A DNA stretch of 64,000 nucleotides from Acinetobacter beijerinckii CIP 110307. Its GTDB lineage: Bacteria > Pseudomonadota > Gammaproteobacteria > Pseudomonadales > Moraxellaceae. The DNA lies in contig NZ_KB849766.1 in the NCBI RefSeq assembly GCF_000369005.1, forward strand, positions 538,084 through 602,083. Direction: 5' to 3'. Below the pieces are notes generated by a model that searched no databases, was not told the DNA's origin, and saw only the letters and a list, made by a program, of their open reading frames with translations. How positions within the stretch are numbered: the first letter of the stretch is position 1; every line of letters starts with the position of its first letter. Positions 6,859 to 17,075 of this stretch are shown here, piece by piece. Position numbers and translations under genes: made by a program.

Positions 6859-9618
6859 TTACTGAGCTTTACCATATTGGTCTGCCATGACTTCGACAAA
6901 TTGATCAAGCTTAATATATTTTTTGATCACAGCATCAACATCAGCTTTTGATAATTTAGCGATTTCTTGATCTCGTTTCGCTCGATCTAACAAAGTTCTT
7001 TGTCGTTCAAGTTGTCCTGTTAGCATGCCATGAATATTTCTTTCATCTTGTAGTGAAGTTACTCGCTTCTTCATGATGTCAGCTTTTGCTGCTTCAACTT
7101 CTTGTTCTGTAACACCTTTCTCTAAAAGATCAGTTAATACCCTATGAACAGATTTTGAAACTTGATCAGAACGACCAGCGGTATAATTCGCAGTGATACT
7201 TAACCAACCGCTATCAATATCGGAATCTAAATCTAAATTACTGCCAAAGCCATACACAAGTGCATTCTTTTCACGTAGTTCTTGTGCCAAACGCGAAGAT
7301 AATTGAGAGTTCCCCATTATATGACTCAGAATAATCAATGCGGGAGCATCCTGATGATACGAACCCACTGGCATCGTTAAAATACTCTGATAACTACCAA
7401 ACTCACGCTGTTCAGAGAGTGCATGAACTTTTTGCGCTTTATACGGCGTATATTGACCATTCACTTTTTTATATGGCTGTTGAGTTTTCCAACTTCCAAA
7501 AGCATTCTGCAACGTTTTTTGCATTTTCTTGGCATCAAAATCACCTGTAACCGCAATTTGAGCATGATTGGTTACGAAGAATTGATCATAAAATTGTTTA
7601 ACTTGTGCTTGTGTGGCTTCCGTTAATTGTTTTTTTGCTAACTCAGGATCAAAGTGATAACGCAAATCCCCAGGTTGGTAAATTTCAAGTATTTTTGAAA
7701 TCGCCATTGAGGAAACAACATCAGGCTCTGTATAAGGACGATCTAATGCAGATAAACTTTGATTTTTAGCTAAGTCAAACTCTGTCTGAGAAAATTTTGG
7801 CTGCTTAACCACATCAATAACAAAGTTTAAGAAATCCTCAAATTTGTCTTTCTTGGCTTGTACCACAATGGTCATACCATTGCCATTGGTACTTACTGAC
7901 GCGCCACCACTTGCTGCGATGGCTCGATCGGTAATTTCTTGCAAGCTATGCTTTTCTGAGCCACGCAACATAAGATAACTGGTTAAATCAAGCGTGATAC
8001 CTTTACCAAATAAAGACTTCTCATCACCAAAATCTAAACTAATCGTGGCATAGGTTTTATCATCGCGTGTTGACGTTGGAAATAAAGCGTAACGGATACC
8101 ATTTTTTAACTCGCCACGCTGAATTTTCTGCTCATTTTTTTGCAACTCTTCAGCAGATTGCGAGACAAATTGAGCTACTTCTTGTTTATAAACACCAACA
8201 TCTTTTAACGGTTCTGGCTTTTCACTACTTTGATCTAAAGTCTTTTTTGGCTCTTCAGATTGAAGTGTCATGGCTTTTTTCTGATCTTCAGGAGTCGGTA
8301 AAATATCACCAGAGATACGGTGCGAAGCAACTAAAAACTGCTTTAGGGTTTGATTTGCTTCGTTTAGTTTTAAATCTTTAATTGCATTTAAATCTTTAAA
8401 GTACTGATTCCATTCACCATGGGAAGATACCGCATAATCACTGAGACGCGAACCTAAGGCAACTGCATCATTCATAATCGAATCAGCAGAATTTTGGGTA
8501 ATATTTTTGATACGCTGCAATTCAGCCTCAGAAAATGCTTGGCTATTTTCAACACCTTGAGTCAATGATTCATTCACTTTCTTAGCATCATGATTCGGCG
8601 CATATATCGCCCCCATAAATACTAAATTAAAATCCTGATCTAACCATGTGGTTGATTGTACTGCTGTAGAAATCCCTGTTTCGACCATGCTTTTATATAA
8701 AGCACCACTTGGCTGCATGGTATACAGTGCTGGAGCAAGAGCTAAAGCGGGTTGTAACTTACTGTCTTTTCCATTCATATAAATATGGAATTTCGCAAGA
8801 TCACTGCCTTTTTGTACCGTAAACTGGCGTTGTTGAATCTTAGTAGAATCGAGTACAGGCACTTTCACTTGTTCAGGAACTGATCGAGCTTGGATCGGGC
8901 TAAAATACTGATCAATTTTATTTAATACTTCAGTTTTATCAAATTTTCCAGAAATGACCATAATTGCATTATTCGGTGCATACCATGTTCGATAAAACTG
9001 ATTCAGCTCATTCATTTTGATTGATTTCAATTCAGGCAAGTCACCAATTGGCAACCGACCTAAATATTGATTGCCATAAGCTGCTTTCCAGACTTGATCC
9101 ATCATTACGGCAAAAGGTTGATCCATACGAATCTCTCTTTCACGTTTTACGATTTCGATTTCAGAAGGCACAAATTTTTCTTGTAACACCAATTTATCCA
9201 TACGCTCAGATTCGAGGTATAGAATCTCATTGAGTGCATCTTTTTCTGGACGAACAATATTTAAATATTTGGTAGAGTAATAATCGGTACTCGCATTGGT
9301 CATTAAGGTGTATTGATCAAGACGGCGTTGAAACTCATCACCTTTGACATTTTGAGTACCCTTGAATGCCAAATGCTCTAACAAATGAGCAAGACCACCT
9401 TTCCCTTCTGGATCGTTGAGTGAGCCGGTCAAGTAAATCGTGTTCACATAAACTTTGTTTTCTTTTTCATTTGGCGCAAGAATAACTTTAAAACCATTAT
9501 CTAATTTATATTCTTCAATATTTTTTTCACTTTTTACGAGTACAGCCTGAGACCAAGACGACGCACTCAACCCGATCAAACAAAGAGAGAGAGTTAGTTG
9601 CTTAAACCGCATTAACAT
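6859..9618 (-). CDS. Exported M16-family zinc metallopeptidase (pitrilysin-like, two M16 domains)
   Basis: 919 residues with an N-terminal signal peptide ending near SSWSQA. The first M16 domain holds the inverted zinc motif HLLEH (residues 78-82) and a downstream LESERMD stretch likely to give the third (Glu) ligand. The second half (about 500-900) repeats the fold (LPTSTRDDKTYATISLDFG, then QLSSRLAQELREKNALVYGF) without a zinc motif, as expected for the partner domain that closes the chamber. A 40-residue Lys/Glu/Pro-rich linker near residue 450 joins the halves. The role is probably periplasmic oligopeptide degradation. The second ATG (9612) is also possible. Monocistronic. Confidence 0.9.
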   Translation of the reverse strand: MLMRFKQLTLSLCLIGLSASSWSQAVLVKSEKNIEEYKLDNGFKVILAPNEKENKVYVNTIYLTGSLNDPEGKGGLAHLLEHLAFKGTQNVKGDEFQRRLDQYTLMTNASTDYYSTKYLNIVRPEKDALNEILYLESERMDKLVLQEKFVPSEIEIVKREREIRMDQPFAVMMDQVWKAAYGNQYLGRLPIGDLPELKSIKMNELNQFYRTWYAPNNAIMVISGKFDKTEVLNKIDQYFSPIQARSVPEQVKVPVLDSTKIQQRQFTVQKGSDLAKFHIYMNGKDSKLQPALALAPALYTMQPSGALYKSMVETGISTAVQSTTWLDQDFNLVFMGAIYAPNHDAKKVNESLTQGVENSQAFSEAELQRIKNITQNSADSIMNDAVALGSRLSDYAVSSHGEWNQYFKDLNAIKDLKLNEANQTLKQFLVASHRISGDILPTPEDQKKAMTLQSEEPKKTLDQSSEKPEPLKDVGVYKQEVAQFVSQSAEELQKNEQKIQRGELKNGIRYALFPTSTRDDKTYATISLDFGDEKSLFGKGITLDLTSYLMLRGSEKHSLQEITDRAIAASGGASVSTNGNGMTIVVQAKKDKFEDFLNFVIDVVKQPKFSQTEFDLAKNQSLSALDRPYTEPDVVSSMAISKILEIYQPGDLRYHFDPELAKKQLTEATQAQVKQFYDQFFVTNHAQIAVTGDFDAKKMQKTLQNAFGSWKTQQPYKKVNGQYTPYKAQKVHALSEQREFGSYQSILTMPVGSYHQDAPALIILSHIMGNSQLSSRLAQELREKNALVYGFGSNLDLDSDIDSGWLSITANYTAGRSDQVSKSVHRVLTDLLEKGVTEQEVEAAKADIMKKRVTSLQDERNIHGMLTGQLERQRTLLDRAKRDQEIAKLSKADVDAVIKKYIKLDQFVEVMADQYGKAQ

Positions 9619-9703
9619 AATTTATCCAAGAATTATTGGTGATTTAAATAAAAACAAGGAACTATACTAGTGAACGATTTATATTTTTAATAGTTATGTT
9701 TTG

Positions 9704-9733
9704 AAAAAAGCTGCCGATTTAAGCAGCTTTTTT
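9704..9733 (-). terminator. Intrinsic terminator downstream of the PhzF-like gene
   Basis: Stem AAAAAAGCTGC/GCAGCTTTTTT with T-runs either side, just after the PhzF-like gene on the minus strand. Confidence 0.85.
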
Positions 9734-9762
9734 CTTGGTTTTTATAGTGCTTGAGTAAAAAT

Positions 9763-10581
9763 TTAGATTACGAGTTCAGCTTGCATATAGAGTTTTGCAT
9801 AGCCCGAAATCTCAATTCGATCTTCAGATTGAATAACGCAATCTAAAATACCGCCTCGTTTTGAAGCTTGAAAGGCAACCAATTGCTTTTTATTCAGTTT
9901 ATCAGCCCAAAGTGGAACGATCGCGGTATGAATTGAACCAGTCACAGGATCTTCATCAATACCAACCGCAGGTGCAAAATAACGTGACACACAATCAAAC
10001 TGTCCTTCACCTCTTGCTGTAATTGCCACGTCTGGTTGAGAAGCAGTAATCGCTGTACGTACTTTACCAAGCTGCTTTAACTTTTCTAAGTTGGGTTGCT
10101 CATCCAGTACGTCTTGCACTGTTTCGTACTCAACAATATATGCCTGAGCATTTAGATACACAGCTTTAAACGGTTTCGTTAAACCTTCACGCAATACTTG
10201 TGGATATTCCGTGATTAACTCTGCTCTACGAATTGGGAAATTCATCTTAATTTTACCGTCGTCATCTTGAGTAACGATAAAAATGCCCAAGTCTTTCACA
10301 TGAAATTGTATCGTCTTTACTGTGGTAAAATCTTTAAATAAAACAAAGGCACTGGCTAAAGTCGCATGTCCACAGAAGGCAACCTCATCTGTTGGTGAAA
10401 ACCAACGAATTTCATAATTAGCATCATCTTGTTTTTTTACAAAAGCTGTTTCAGATAAATTATTTTCCAATGCGATATTTTGCATTAAGTTTTGATCTAA
10501 CCATTCATCAACCACAATCACCGCTGCGGGATTCCCTTTGAACAAAGCTTGAGTGAAAGCATCGACTTGATACATCTTCAT
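9763..10581 (-). CDS. PhzF-family isomerase/epimerase
   Basis: 272 residues, two-domain diaminopimelate-epimerase-like fold. Family signatures: YQVDAFTQALFKGNPAAVI at the N-terminus, the catalytic Glu in NNLSETAFV (E44), FCGHATLASAFV around residue 70, and GIDEDPVTGSIHTA near residue 210. PhzF in pseudomonads isomerises a phenazine precursor, but most homologues stand alone with unknown substrates, and no other phenazine genes are present here. A cytoplasmic isomerase of unknown substrate is the safe reading. Monocistronic; about 235 nt of AT-rich DNA with no visible gene separates it from the next gene upstream. Confidence 0.9.
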   Translation of the reverse strand: MKMYQVDAFTQALFKGNPAAVIVVDEWLDQNLMQNIALENNLSETAFVKKQDDANYEIRWFSPTDEVAFCGHATLASAFVLFKDFTTVKTIQFHVKDLGIFIVTQDDDGKIKMNFPIRRAELITEYPQVLREGLTKPFKAVYLNAQAYIVEYETVQDVLDEQPNLEKLKQLGKVRTAITASQPDVAITARGEGQFDCVSRYFAPAVGIDEDPVTGSIHTAIVPLWADKLNKKQLVAFQASKRGGILDCVIQSEDRIEISGYAKLYMQAELVI

Positions 10582-10816
10582 TGCATATAACTCTTCAGGT
10601 TTTTAAACATTTTGAACGTATGATATAAAAAATATAGATACAGATTTTCCTAAATTTACGATACACCACACATTAAATTCGGATGTATTCTCAATTTATT
10701 TCAAATCATGGTGATCAATTATATTTTCTGCTTAAAAACACAATCGAATTTGATTGAGTTCAATCCATGATAACGCTCAATAATATTTCTGAATAAATGA
10801 ACGTTTAAAATTGCTC

Positions 10817-11326
10817 TTATTGCTTTTCTGTCACCCAAAGCGTGATCACACCTTGCACAACTACGACTCCATCTTCACGATAAGCTTCAATCGTAACATT
10901 CAGATCACCAACTTTCCATTCATCTTCAACACGCGCAATCAGTTTAATATCTGAATTAGCTTTAGCGACATAGTTGACCTGCATCCCTTTTGGCAACCAT
11001 CTGAGATGGGTTGGAATAGAAGCTTCTGTAAGTACCCCCATGACATATTCCAAACCATTACAGATCGCAATCACATGAACTGTACCAATATGATTTTCTA
11101 CGCTTTTATTTTTTGACATTCTTGCTTCGCAATAATTGCGTTCAAGTTTACTAATAATTGGATCAACCGTTTGAAAGTAAGGTGCTTTTCGACTAACAAT
11201 CTTTGAAAGTATTGTTAATCCACCTGGAATTTTTTTCAATTTAGTGTAGGCATCTAATACATAATTTCCGTGCGGACTTATGCTTTTCTTTAAATCTTGA
11301 ACGAAAGTATTCAATAAATTAGACAT
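10817..11326 (-). CDS. DUF4442 hotdog-fold protein (putative thioesterase)
   Basis: 169 residues, soluble. The second half has the hotdog pattern: a central helix HVIAICNGLEYVMGVLTEAS preceded by a GTVHV strand, then THLRWLPKGMQVNYVAKANS and VNVTIEAYREDGVVVVQGVI-like strands (the actual strand begins LNVTIEAYRED). DUF4442 proteins resemble PaaI/YigI acyl-CoA thioesterases but their substrates are largely undefined. The catalytic residue cannot be assigned by eye. Monocistronic. Confidence 0.75.
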   Translation of the reverse strand: MSNLLNTFVQDLKKSISPHGNYVLDAYTKLKKIPGGLTILSKIVSRKAPYFQTVDPIISKLERNYCEARMSKNKSVENHIGTVHVIAICNGLEYVMGVLTEASIPTHLRWLPKGMQVNYVAKANSDIKLIARVEDEWKVGDLNVTIEAYREDGVVVVQGVITLWVTEKQ

Positions 11327-11434
11327 TTTATATTCGATCTGAAGCTGTTTTGATCAAGTTAACATATTGATATCTATGTGACTCAATTTTACAAAGACGT
11401 TATGTGAATACCCAGTTCACGTATGTGTGAAAAA

Positions 11435-11464
11435 TAAAAAAAGAGCAGTCGTTACTGCCCTTTT
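11435..11464 (-). terminator. Intrinsic terminator of icd
   Basis: Read on the minus strand: GGGCAGT-AACG-ACTGCTC followed by seven Ts, 16 nt after the icd stop codon. Confidence 0.85.
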
Positions 11465-11479
11465 CTTGTTGAATAACAA

Positions 11480-12736
11480 TCAATCTCCCATGTGGTTGAT
11501 GATCGCCTGTCCAAATTCAGAACATCTTAATAAAGTTGCTCCTGGCATTAAACGCTCAAAATCATAGGTGACTGTCTTCGCTTCAATTGCACCCGAAACA
11601 CCTTGAATGATGAGATCGGCTGCTTCAGTCCACCCCATATCACGAAGCATCATTTCCGCTGAAAGGATGATCGAACCTGGATTAACTTTGTCTTGTCCCG
11701 CATACTTAGGTGCAGTGCCATGCGTTGCTTCATAAACGGCAATTGCACCACCAATATTTGCACCAGGCGCGATACCAATACCTCCGACCTCTGCAGCAAG
11801 TGCATCAGAAATATAATCACCATTTAAGTTAAGGGTGGCAATCACAGAGTAATCCGCTGGTCGCATGAGAATTTGCTGTAAAAAGGCATCAGCAATCACA
11901 TCTTTAATAATAATATCTTTGCCTGTTCTTGGATTTTTAATTGTTACCCAAGGTCCGCCATCAAGAAGTTTTCCACCGAATCGTTCCATCGCAAGCTCAT
12001 AGCCCCACTCTTTGAACGCACCTTCGGTATATTTCATGATGTTACCTTTATGTACTAAGGTCACAGAAGGTTTATCATTATCAATCGCGAATTGTATCGC
12101 CTTACGAACTAAGCGTTGGGTTCCTTCTTTAGAAACAGGTTTGATGCCAATACCACAACCTGTATCAAAACGAATTTTTGTTACACCCATCTCTTCTTTT
12201 AAGAATTTAATAACTTTTTTCGCTTCGTCAGAATCGGCTTTCCACTCAATACCAGCATAGATATCTTCTGAGTTTTCCCGGAAAATCACCATATCAGTCA
12301 GTTCTGGATGTTGCACTGGAGAAGGAACGCCTTCAAACCAACGTACAGGTCGCACACAGACGTATAAATCTAATTCTTGTCGTAATGCCACATTTAAAGA
12401 GCGAATACCACCACCAACAGGTGTCGTTAATGGCCCTTTAATTGAAACAATAAATTCTCTTAAAGCTTCAAAAGTTTCTTCTGGCATGTAAGTGCCATAA
12501 ATTTTGTCTGCTTTTTCACCACAATAGACTTCCATCCATTCAATCGAACGTTTGCCACCATAAGCTTTTAATACAGCAGCATCTACTACTGACTTCATAG
12601 CTGGTGTAATATCAACACCAATACCATCACCTTCAATAAAAGGGATGATTGGACGATTTGGAACATTCAGTGACAGGTCTGCATTTACTGTGATTTTATC
12701 ACCGTCTGTAGGAACCACGATCTTCTGATAACCCAT
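11480..12736 (-). CDS. icd: NADP-dependent isocitrate dehydrogenase, dimeric E. coli type
   Basis: 418 residues; oxidative decarboxylation of isocitrate to 2-oxoglutarate in the TCA cycle. The substrate-binding Ser113, the phosphorylation target of AceK in enterics, is at exactly residue 113 ([11 protein letters not shown]). Coenzyme-specificity residues are those of the NADP enzymes: HGTAPKY with Lys-Tyr, and YDFER providing the Tyr and Arg that contact the 2'-phosphate. Divergent from rluE, as in E. coli. A second, unrelated monomeric isocitrate dehydrogenase lies 2 kb away, so this genome has both enzyme types. Confidence 0.97.
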   Translation of the reverse strand: MGYQKIVVPTDGDKITVNADLSLNVPNRPIIPFIEGDGIGVDITPAMKSVVDAAVLKAYGGKRSIEWMEVYCGEKADKIYGTYMPEETFEALREFIVSIKGPLTTPVGGGIRSLNVALRQELDLYVCVRPVRWFEGVPSPVQHPELTDMVIFRENSEDIYAGIEWKADSDEAKKVIKFLKEEMGVTKIRFDTGCGIGIKPVSKEGTQRLVRKAIQFAIDNDKPSVTLVHKGNIMKYTEGAFKEWGYELAMERFGGKLLDGGPWVTIKNPRTGKDIIIKDVIADAFLQQILMRPADYSVIATLNLNGDYISDALAAEVGGIGIAPGANIGGAIAVYEATHGTAPKYAGQDKVNPGSIILSAEMMLRDMGWTEAADLIIQGVSGAIEAKTVTYDFERLMPGATLLRCSEFGQAIINHMGD

Positions 12737-12929
12737 TTTGCAGGTTCTCCCTCATGTATTTAGCGATTATCACTATGCCTTCTGTGGCATACTTTCGTTT
12801 TTATTGCATGAAACAGTTTAAGTTCAAAACAGGTTTTTTTGTGATTTAGACGTGAAATAACAACATTTTTGCGTTAAATAAAAACCTTTATTGTTATGAT
12901 GCCGCCCATAGCCAAAGCAGTATACTCAT

Positions 12930-13748
12930 ATGAAAATAGTCGTATTCAACAAACCTTTTGACGTTTTGTCACAGTTTCGTGAAGATGAAAAACATTTAAC
13001 GGTTTCAAGCTTTATTAAAGACCCTGAACTCCGTATTGCAGGTCGTTTAGATTTAGATTCTGAAGGCTTAATGTTTCTTACTGATCACGGAGGGTTAAAT
13101 CAATTTATTACCCATCCTGACAATAAGAAATATAAAACCTATCTTGCTCAGGTTGATGGTGACGTTACTGACGAAGCCATTGAACAATTACAAAAAGGCG
13201 TGGAACTGGCTGATGGTATAACCTTGCCAGCTAAAGCTCGAAAAGTAGATGAGCCTGAATGGTTATGGGAACGTAATCCACCTGTTCGCTTTCGCGCGAG
13301 CATTCCAACCACTTGGATTGAATTACAAATTTGTGAAGGACGCAATCGTCAAGTTCGTCGCATGACTGCGGCTGTTGGCTTTCCGACTTTACGTTTGATT
13401 CGCACTCAAATTGGCTCTATTGATGTGGTCAAATTAGGTTTACAACCTGGCGAACAAGTTGAAATTGAACCTTTGTTATATCCTGACTTTAAAGATGTTC
13501 CTGCGGACAAGCCGTATGAAGGACGTTCTTTTGCTAAAAAAACGAATAATAAACCGCATTTCTCTCGTGCCAAAGATAAAGCACGTGAAGAGAAAGGTGA
13601 AAAACCGTTTAAAGGGAAGAAAAAAGCGGGTGGCGGTACAACACGTATTTGGCAAACTGATGAAGCTGATAAACCACGTCGTAAGACCAATGGTACAACT
13701 CGACCAAATACTAAAGCACCGCGTGGACGTAGCCGTAATAGTCGTTAA
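12930..13748 (+). CDS. rluE: 23S rRNA pseudouridine(2457) synthase RluE with long basic tail
   Basis: 272 residues. The catalytic domain (about 1-190) is of the RsuA/RluE type without an S4 domain at the N-terminus: it begins directly MKIVVFNKPFDVLSQF, has the catalytic Asp in AGRLDLDSEGLMFLTDHG, and the RNA-contact motif CEGRNRQVRRMTAAVGFPTLRLIR. The divergent icd neighbour is the same as for E. coli rluE, which supports the orthology. About 80 C-terminal residues form a low-complexity Lys/Arg/Gly tail (ARGxxx-type and KKKAGGG stretches) absent from the roughly 217-residue E. coli protein; it may add non-specific RNA affinity. Confidence 0.9.
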   Translation: MKIVVFNKPFDVLSQFREDEKHLTVSSFIKDPELRIAGRLDLDSEGLMFLTDHGGLNQFITHPDNKKYKTYLAQVDGDVTDEAIEQLQKGVELADGITLPAKARKVDEPEWLWERNPPVRFRASIPTTWIELQICEGRNRQVRRMTAAVGFPTLRLIRTQIGSIDVVKLGLQPGEQVEIEPLLYPDFKDVPADKPYEGRSFAKKTNNKPHFSRAKDKAREEKGEKPFKGKKKAGGGTTRIWQTDEADKPRRKTNGTTRPNTKAPRGRSRNSR

Positions 13749-13761
13749 TATCTTTTAAAGC

Positions 13762-13790
13762 ATTAAGGAGCTATAAAATGGCTCCTTAAT
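13762..13790. terminator. Hairpin, probable terminator of rluE
   Basis: Ten-base-pair stem ATTAAGGAGC/GCTCCTTAAT with a 9-nt loop; the following sequence is A/T-rich but not a clean T-run, so it is weaker than the other terminators here. Confidence 0.5.
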
Positions 13791-13822
13791 AACATATTTT
13801 TTCCAATTTTTTATTTTGAGCT

Positions 13823-14467
13823 TCAAATAGACTTAAATTCATTAAAAAATAAGATAAAAGCCACAATCATACTCAATGGCAATCCAACTTTGATTATCCA
13901 ATATTCTAATTGATTCGTTTCAATAAAATCCTTTTCCCTCGTTAAAAACCATTTCCTTATAATCCACATATGTGCAACCAAGCATAGTAAGACAGAAATG
14001 ATTATAAAAAAAATATTATTTTTAGAAGTCTTCTCTGTCGAGGAATAATCAATTTTTTTATTTTTACCATTATTTATTATCTCGAAAGACTGCACTGAAT
14101 AAATAATTTTTTTATGAGATGTATCTATTCCTTCTTTATACCTTAAATTTTTAATTGGTAGACCTCCTTTTTCAAGCATTGATTTACAATAACTTTCTAG
14201 AGATAAGGCACATTCATCTTTATAAAAAAGTTGATCTCCTTTATAGATTTCCAAATAATAAGTCTTAAAAAAGCTTTTCCTTTTCACTTTATAAGAACTA
14301 TATATTTTCAGTGAAGAATCTTCATAAATGTGTTTTTCCTTCCACTTATAATAGAAATTCTTATCATAAATACTAATTTGCATTAGCAGAATTCCATAGG
14401 TAATTGTAAAAAGAACACAACTAATCAAAAAAACATCCCAACTTTTACTTTCAAATATTTTTTTCAT
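13823..14467 (-). CDS. AT-rich integral membrane protein, unrecognised
   Basis: 214 residues. One transmembrane helix near the N-terminus (VFLISCVLFTITYGILLMQI), a soluble Lys/Ser/Tyr-rich domain of about 110 residues with four Cys and repeated YK/YS strands, then two helices (NNIFFIIISVLLCLVAHMWI and IKVGLPLSMIVAFILFFNEF). With the N-terminus inside, the middle domain would be periplasmic. Base composition and Lys/Ile codon use are visibly more AT-rich than those of the flanking rluE and isocitrate dehydrogenase genes, suggesting acquisition by transfer. No family recognised and no strong ribosome binding site. Confidence 0.6.
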   Translation of the reverse strand: MKKIFESKSWDVFLISCVLFTITYGILLMQISIYDKNFYYKWKEKHIYEDSSLKIYSSYKVKRKSFFKTYYLEIYKGDQLFYKDECALSLESYCKSMLEKGGLPIKNLRYKEGIDTSHKKIIYSVQSFEIINNGKNKKIDYSSTEKTSKNNIFFIIISVLLCLVAHMWIIRKWFLTREKDFIETNQLEYWIIKVGLPLSMIVAFILFFNEFKSI

Positions 14468-14595
14468 TTAAATTTCTTTACTTTCAAAACTACTAATTTG
14501 ATAAAACAAAGACTATAACCGTATATTCTATACTTAATAAATAAAATTATTCCTCTTTACTCTTTCTATTTTGGCAATATTTATTTTTCATAAAC

Positions 14596-14625
14596 AAAAA
14601 GCCGATGTTTTCACATCGGCTTTTT
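14596..14625 (-). terminator. Intrinsic terminator of the monomeric isocitrate dehydrogenase gene
   Basis: Stem AAAAAGCCGATGT/ACATCGGCTTTTT with a TTTC loop and T-runs, 37 nt after the stop codon on the minus strand. Confidence 0.9.
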
Positions 14626-14661
14626 ACATTACTGACAAATTTATCAGTAAATTATTAAAAC

Positions 14662-16893
14662 TTAAATTGTTTCAAGCGTAGCATTAAGCGTTGAGCTTGG
14701 ACGCATTACAGCACTTACTTTCGCTGGATCAACTGCATAGTAGCCACCAATATCAGCAGCTTTACCCTGCACTTCACTTAATTCAGCAAGAATTTTCTGT
14801 TCATTTTCAGCGAGAGCCTTTGCTAGAGGAGCAAACTTCGCTTTTAACTCAGCATCTTCATCTTGAGTCGCTAATGCTTCTGACCAATACAACGCTAAAT
14901 AGAAATGGCTACCGCGGTTATCAAGTTCACCTGTACGACGTGATGGAGATTTGTCGTTATCCAACAATTTTCCTGTCGCTTGATCAAGTGTATTGGCAAG
15001 CAATTTCGCACGGTTATTGTCTTCTTTGATACCAAGTTCTTCTAAAGACACAGCCAATGCAAGGAATTCACCAAGAGAATCCCAACGTAAGTGGTTTTCT
15101 TCAACTAACTGCTGTACATGTTTCGGTGCTGAACCACCCGCACCTGTTTCATACATGCCACCACCCGCCATTAACGGCACGATCGAAAGCATTTTCGCAG
15201 ATGTACCCAATTCCATGATTGGGAATAAATCAGTTAAGTAGTCACGAAGAATATTACCCGTCACAGAAATCGTATCTAAACCACGCGCTACGCGCTCAAG
15301 CGTATAACGCATTGCACGAACTTGTGACATGATTTGAATATCAAGACCATCTGTATCATGTTCTTCAAGATACTTTTCAACTTTCTTGATCAATTCATTT
15401 TCGTGTGGGCGGTATGGGTCAAGCCAGAAAATCGCAGGCATACCAGAGTTACGTGCGCGTGTTACTGCAAGTTTCACCCAATCACGAATTGGTGCGTCTT
15501 TTACCTGACACATGCGCCAGATATCGCCTTCCTCAACATTCTGAGACATCAACACTTCACCTGTTTCAAGATCAGTGATGTTAGCAACACCCGCTTCCGC
15601 AATTTCAAAAGTTTTATCGTGTGAACCGTATTCTTCTGCCTTTTGCGCCATCAAACCGACGTTTGGCACAGTACCCATCGTACGTGGATCAAAGTTACCG
15701 TTCCACTTACAGAAATTAATCATTTCTTGGTAGATACGTGCGAACGTTGACTCAGGCATTACTGCTTTACAATCGTAAGGTTTACCGTCAGCACCCCACA
15801 TTTTACCGCCACCACGAATCATTGCAGGCATTGAAGCATCTACAATCACGTCATTTGGTGAATGGAAGTTGGTAATACCTTTTGCAGAATCAACCATTGC
15901 AAGCGCTGGACGGTGTTCTTGGCAAGCATGTAAATCTTCGATGATTTCTTCACGTAAAGATGTCGGTAAAGTAGCGATCTTTTCATAAAGACCCGCCATA
16001 CCGTTGTTAACATTGATACCGAGTTCGTCAAATAACTTGCCGTGCTTTTCAAAAGCATCTTTGTAGTAAATTTTCACACAGTGACCGAAGACGATCGGGT
16101 GTGATACTTTCATCATTGTCGCTTTTACGTGTAATGAAAACAGAATGCCTGCTTCACGACAATCTTCGAGTTCTTTCTCGTAGAAGTCACACAATGCTTT
16201 TTTGCTCATAAACATTGAGTCAATGATTTCACCGTCTTGAAGCGCAACTTTTGGCTTAAGCACGATAGTTTCACCAGACTTGGTGATGAGTTCCATTTTC
16301 ACATTACGGGCACGGTCAAGCGTCATTGATTTTTCACCGTGGTAGAAGTCTCCTTCATCCATGTGAGAAACATGAGTTTGTGACCACTGTTTCCACTCGC
16401 TCATTGAATGCGGGTGTTTTTTCGCATAGTTTTTAACAGCAGCTGGCGCACGGCGGTCAGAGTTACCTTCACGTAATACAGGGTTTACAGCAGAGCCAAG
16501 ACACTTGCCATAACGTGTTTTGATTTCTTTCTCTTCATCAGTTGTTGGATTTTCTGGATAATCAGGAATTGCATATCCTTTAGCTTGCAACTCTTTAATA
16601 CACGCTGTTAATTGAGCAACCGAAGCACTGATATTTGGCAGTTTAATGATATTTGTATCTGGATCCTGCGTGAGACGACCTAACTCTGCAAGGTTATTTG
16701 TCACTTTTTGTTCATCGCTAAGATATTCTGGGAATTCCGCGAGTACACGTACAGCCACAGAGATATCGCTTTTCACGATTTCGATGCCAGCTGGCTTAGT
16801 AAAGGTTTCAATGATCGGCAGCAACGAGTAGGTCGCTAACAGTGGCGCCTCATCAGTTAGTGTGTAAATGATTGTTGACTTTCCACCAGCCAT
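14662..16893 (-). CDS. icd2: Monomeric NADP-dependent isocitrate dehydrogenase (IDH-II type)
   Basis: 743 residues from the ATG at 16891-16893, which has AAGGGG upstream and begins [20 protein letters not shown], the usual start of this family (about 740 residues). A longer frame to 16986 exists but its extra 31 residues are not family-like. Characteristic stretches: [48 protein letters not shown], and the C-terminal [10 protein letters not shown]. It catalyses the same reaction as Icd but is an unrelated-looking monomer; in Acinetobacter and Azotobacter relatives it is a distinct isozyme. The upstream region carries a duplicated promoter (see separate entries). Confidence 0.95.
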   Translation of the reverse strand: MAGGKSTIIYTLTDEAPLLATYSLLPIIETFTKPAGIEIVKSDISVAVRVLAEFPEYLSDEQKVTNNLAELGRLTQDPDTNIIKLPNISASVAQLTACIKELQAKGYAIPDYPENPTTDEEKEIKTRYGKCLGSAVNPVLREGNSDRRAPAAVKNYAKKHPHSMSEWKQWSQTHVSHMDEGDFYHGEKSMTLDRARNVKMELITKSGETIVLKPKVALQDGEIIDSMFMSKKALCDFYEKELEDCREAGILFSLHVKATMMKVSHPIVFGHCVKIYYKDAFEKHGKLFDELGINVNNGMAGLYEKIATLPTSLREEIIEDLHACQEHRPALAMVDSAKGITNFHSPNDVIVDASMPAMIRGGGKMWGADGKPYDCKAVMPESTFARIYQEMINFCKWNGNFDPRTMGTVPNVGLMAQKAEEYGSHDKTFEIAEAGVANITDLETGEVLMSQNVEEGDIWRMCQVKDAPIRDWVKLAVTRARNSGMPAIFWLDPYRPHENELIKKVEKYLEEHDTDGLDIQIMSQVRAMRYTLERVARGLDTISVTGNILRDYLTDLFPIMELGTSAKMLSIVPLMAGGGMYETGAGGSAPKHVQQLVEENHLRWDSLGEFLALAVSLEELGIKEDNNRAKLLANTLDQATGKLLDNDKSPSRRTGELDNRGSHFYLALYWSEALATQDEDAELKAKFAPLAKALAENEQKILAELSEVQGKAADIGGYYAVDPAKVSAVMRPSSTLNATLETI

Positions 16894-16949
16894 ATATAGC
16901 CCCTTGTGTTGAATTGAGTTTAGAAGCGAGCTTGTGGCCCATCTTCTTA

Positions 16950-17048
16950 GAACCGGTTTGCTTGAAATAAGGCTTGAGAGTATCAATCCTCATCGAATCT
17001 CAGTCAACGCAATATCTTGTGATAGTGACATTTCGCTACGAAATAATA
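16950..17048 (-). repeat. Promoter repeat copy 1 (proximal) of icd2
   Basis: On the minus strand the repeat holds, in order, the palindrome ATTTCG-TAG-CGAAAT (17030-17044), TTGACT (-35, 17002-17007), a 17-nt spacer, and GATACT (-10, 16979-16984). Roughly three quarters or more of its bases match copy 2, the palindrome and both promoter hexamers exactly. Confidence 0.75.
17030..17044. promoter_or_regulatory. Palindromic operator-like site, copy 1
   Basis: ATTTCG/CGAAAT, 6-bp arms around a 3-bp centre; its centre lies about 30 bp upstream of the -35 hexamer, i.e. near -62 to -65, the usual position for a class I activator. The regulator is unknown. Confidence 0.55.
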
Positions 17049-17075
17049 AGAGCAAGTTTAGAATTCAGCTCTTGC

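Noticed and set aside
9763-10581. Phenazine biosynthesis
   Set aside because: Only a PhzF-family protein; no other phz genes in the vicinity, so a phenazine role is not supported.
13406-13690. Antisense open frame inside rluE
   Set aside because: Lies wholly within a well-supported gene in a biased (basic-tail) region; no ribosome binding site or motifs.
16894-16986. N-terminal extension of the monomeric isocitrate dehydrogenase
   Set aside because: The extra 31 residues are unlike the family and the internal ATG at 16891-16893 has a clear AAGGGG site; the extension overlaps the promoter repeat.
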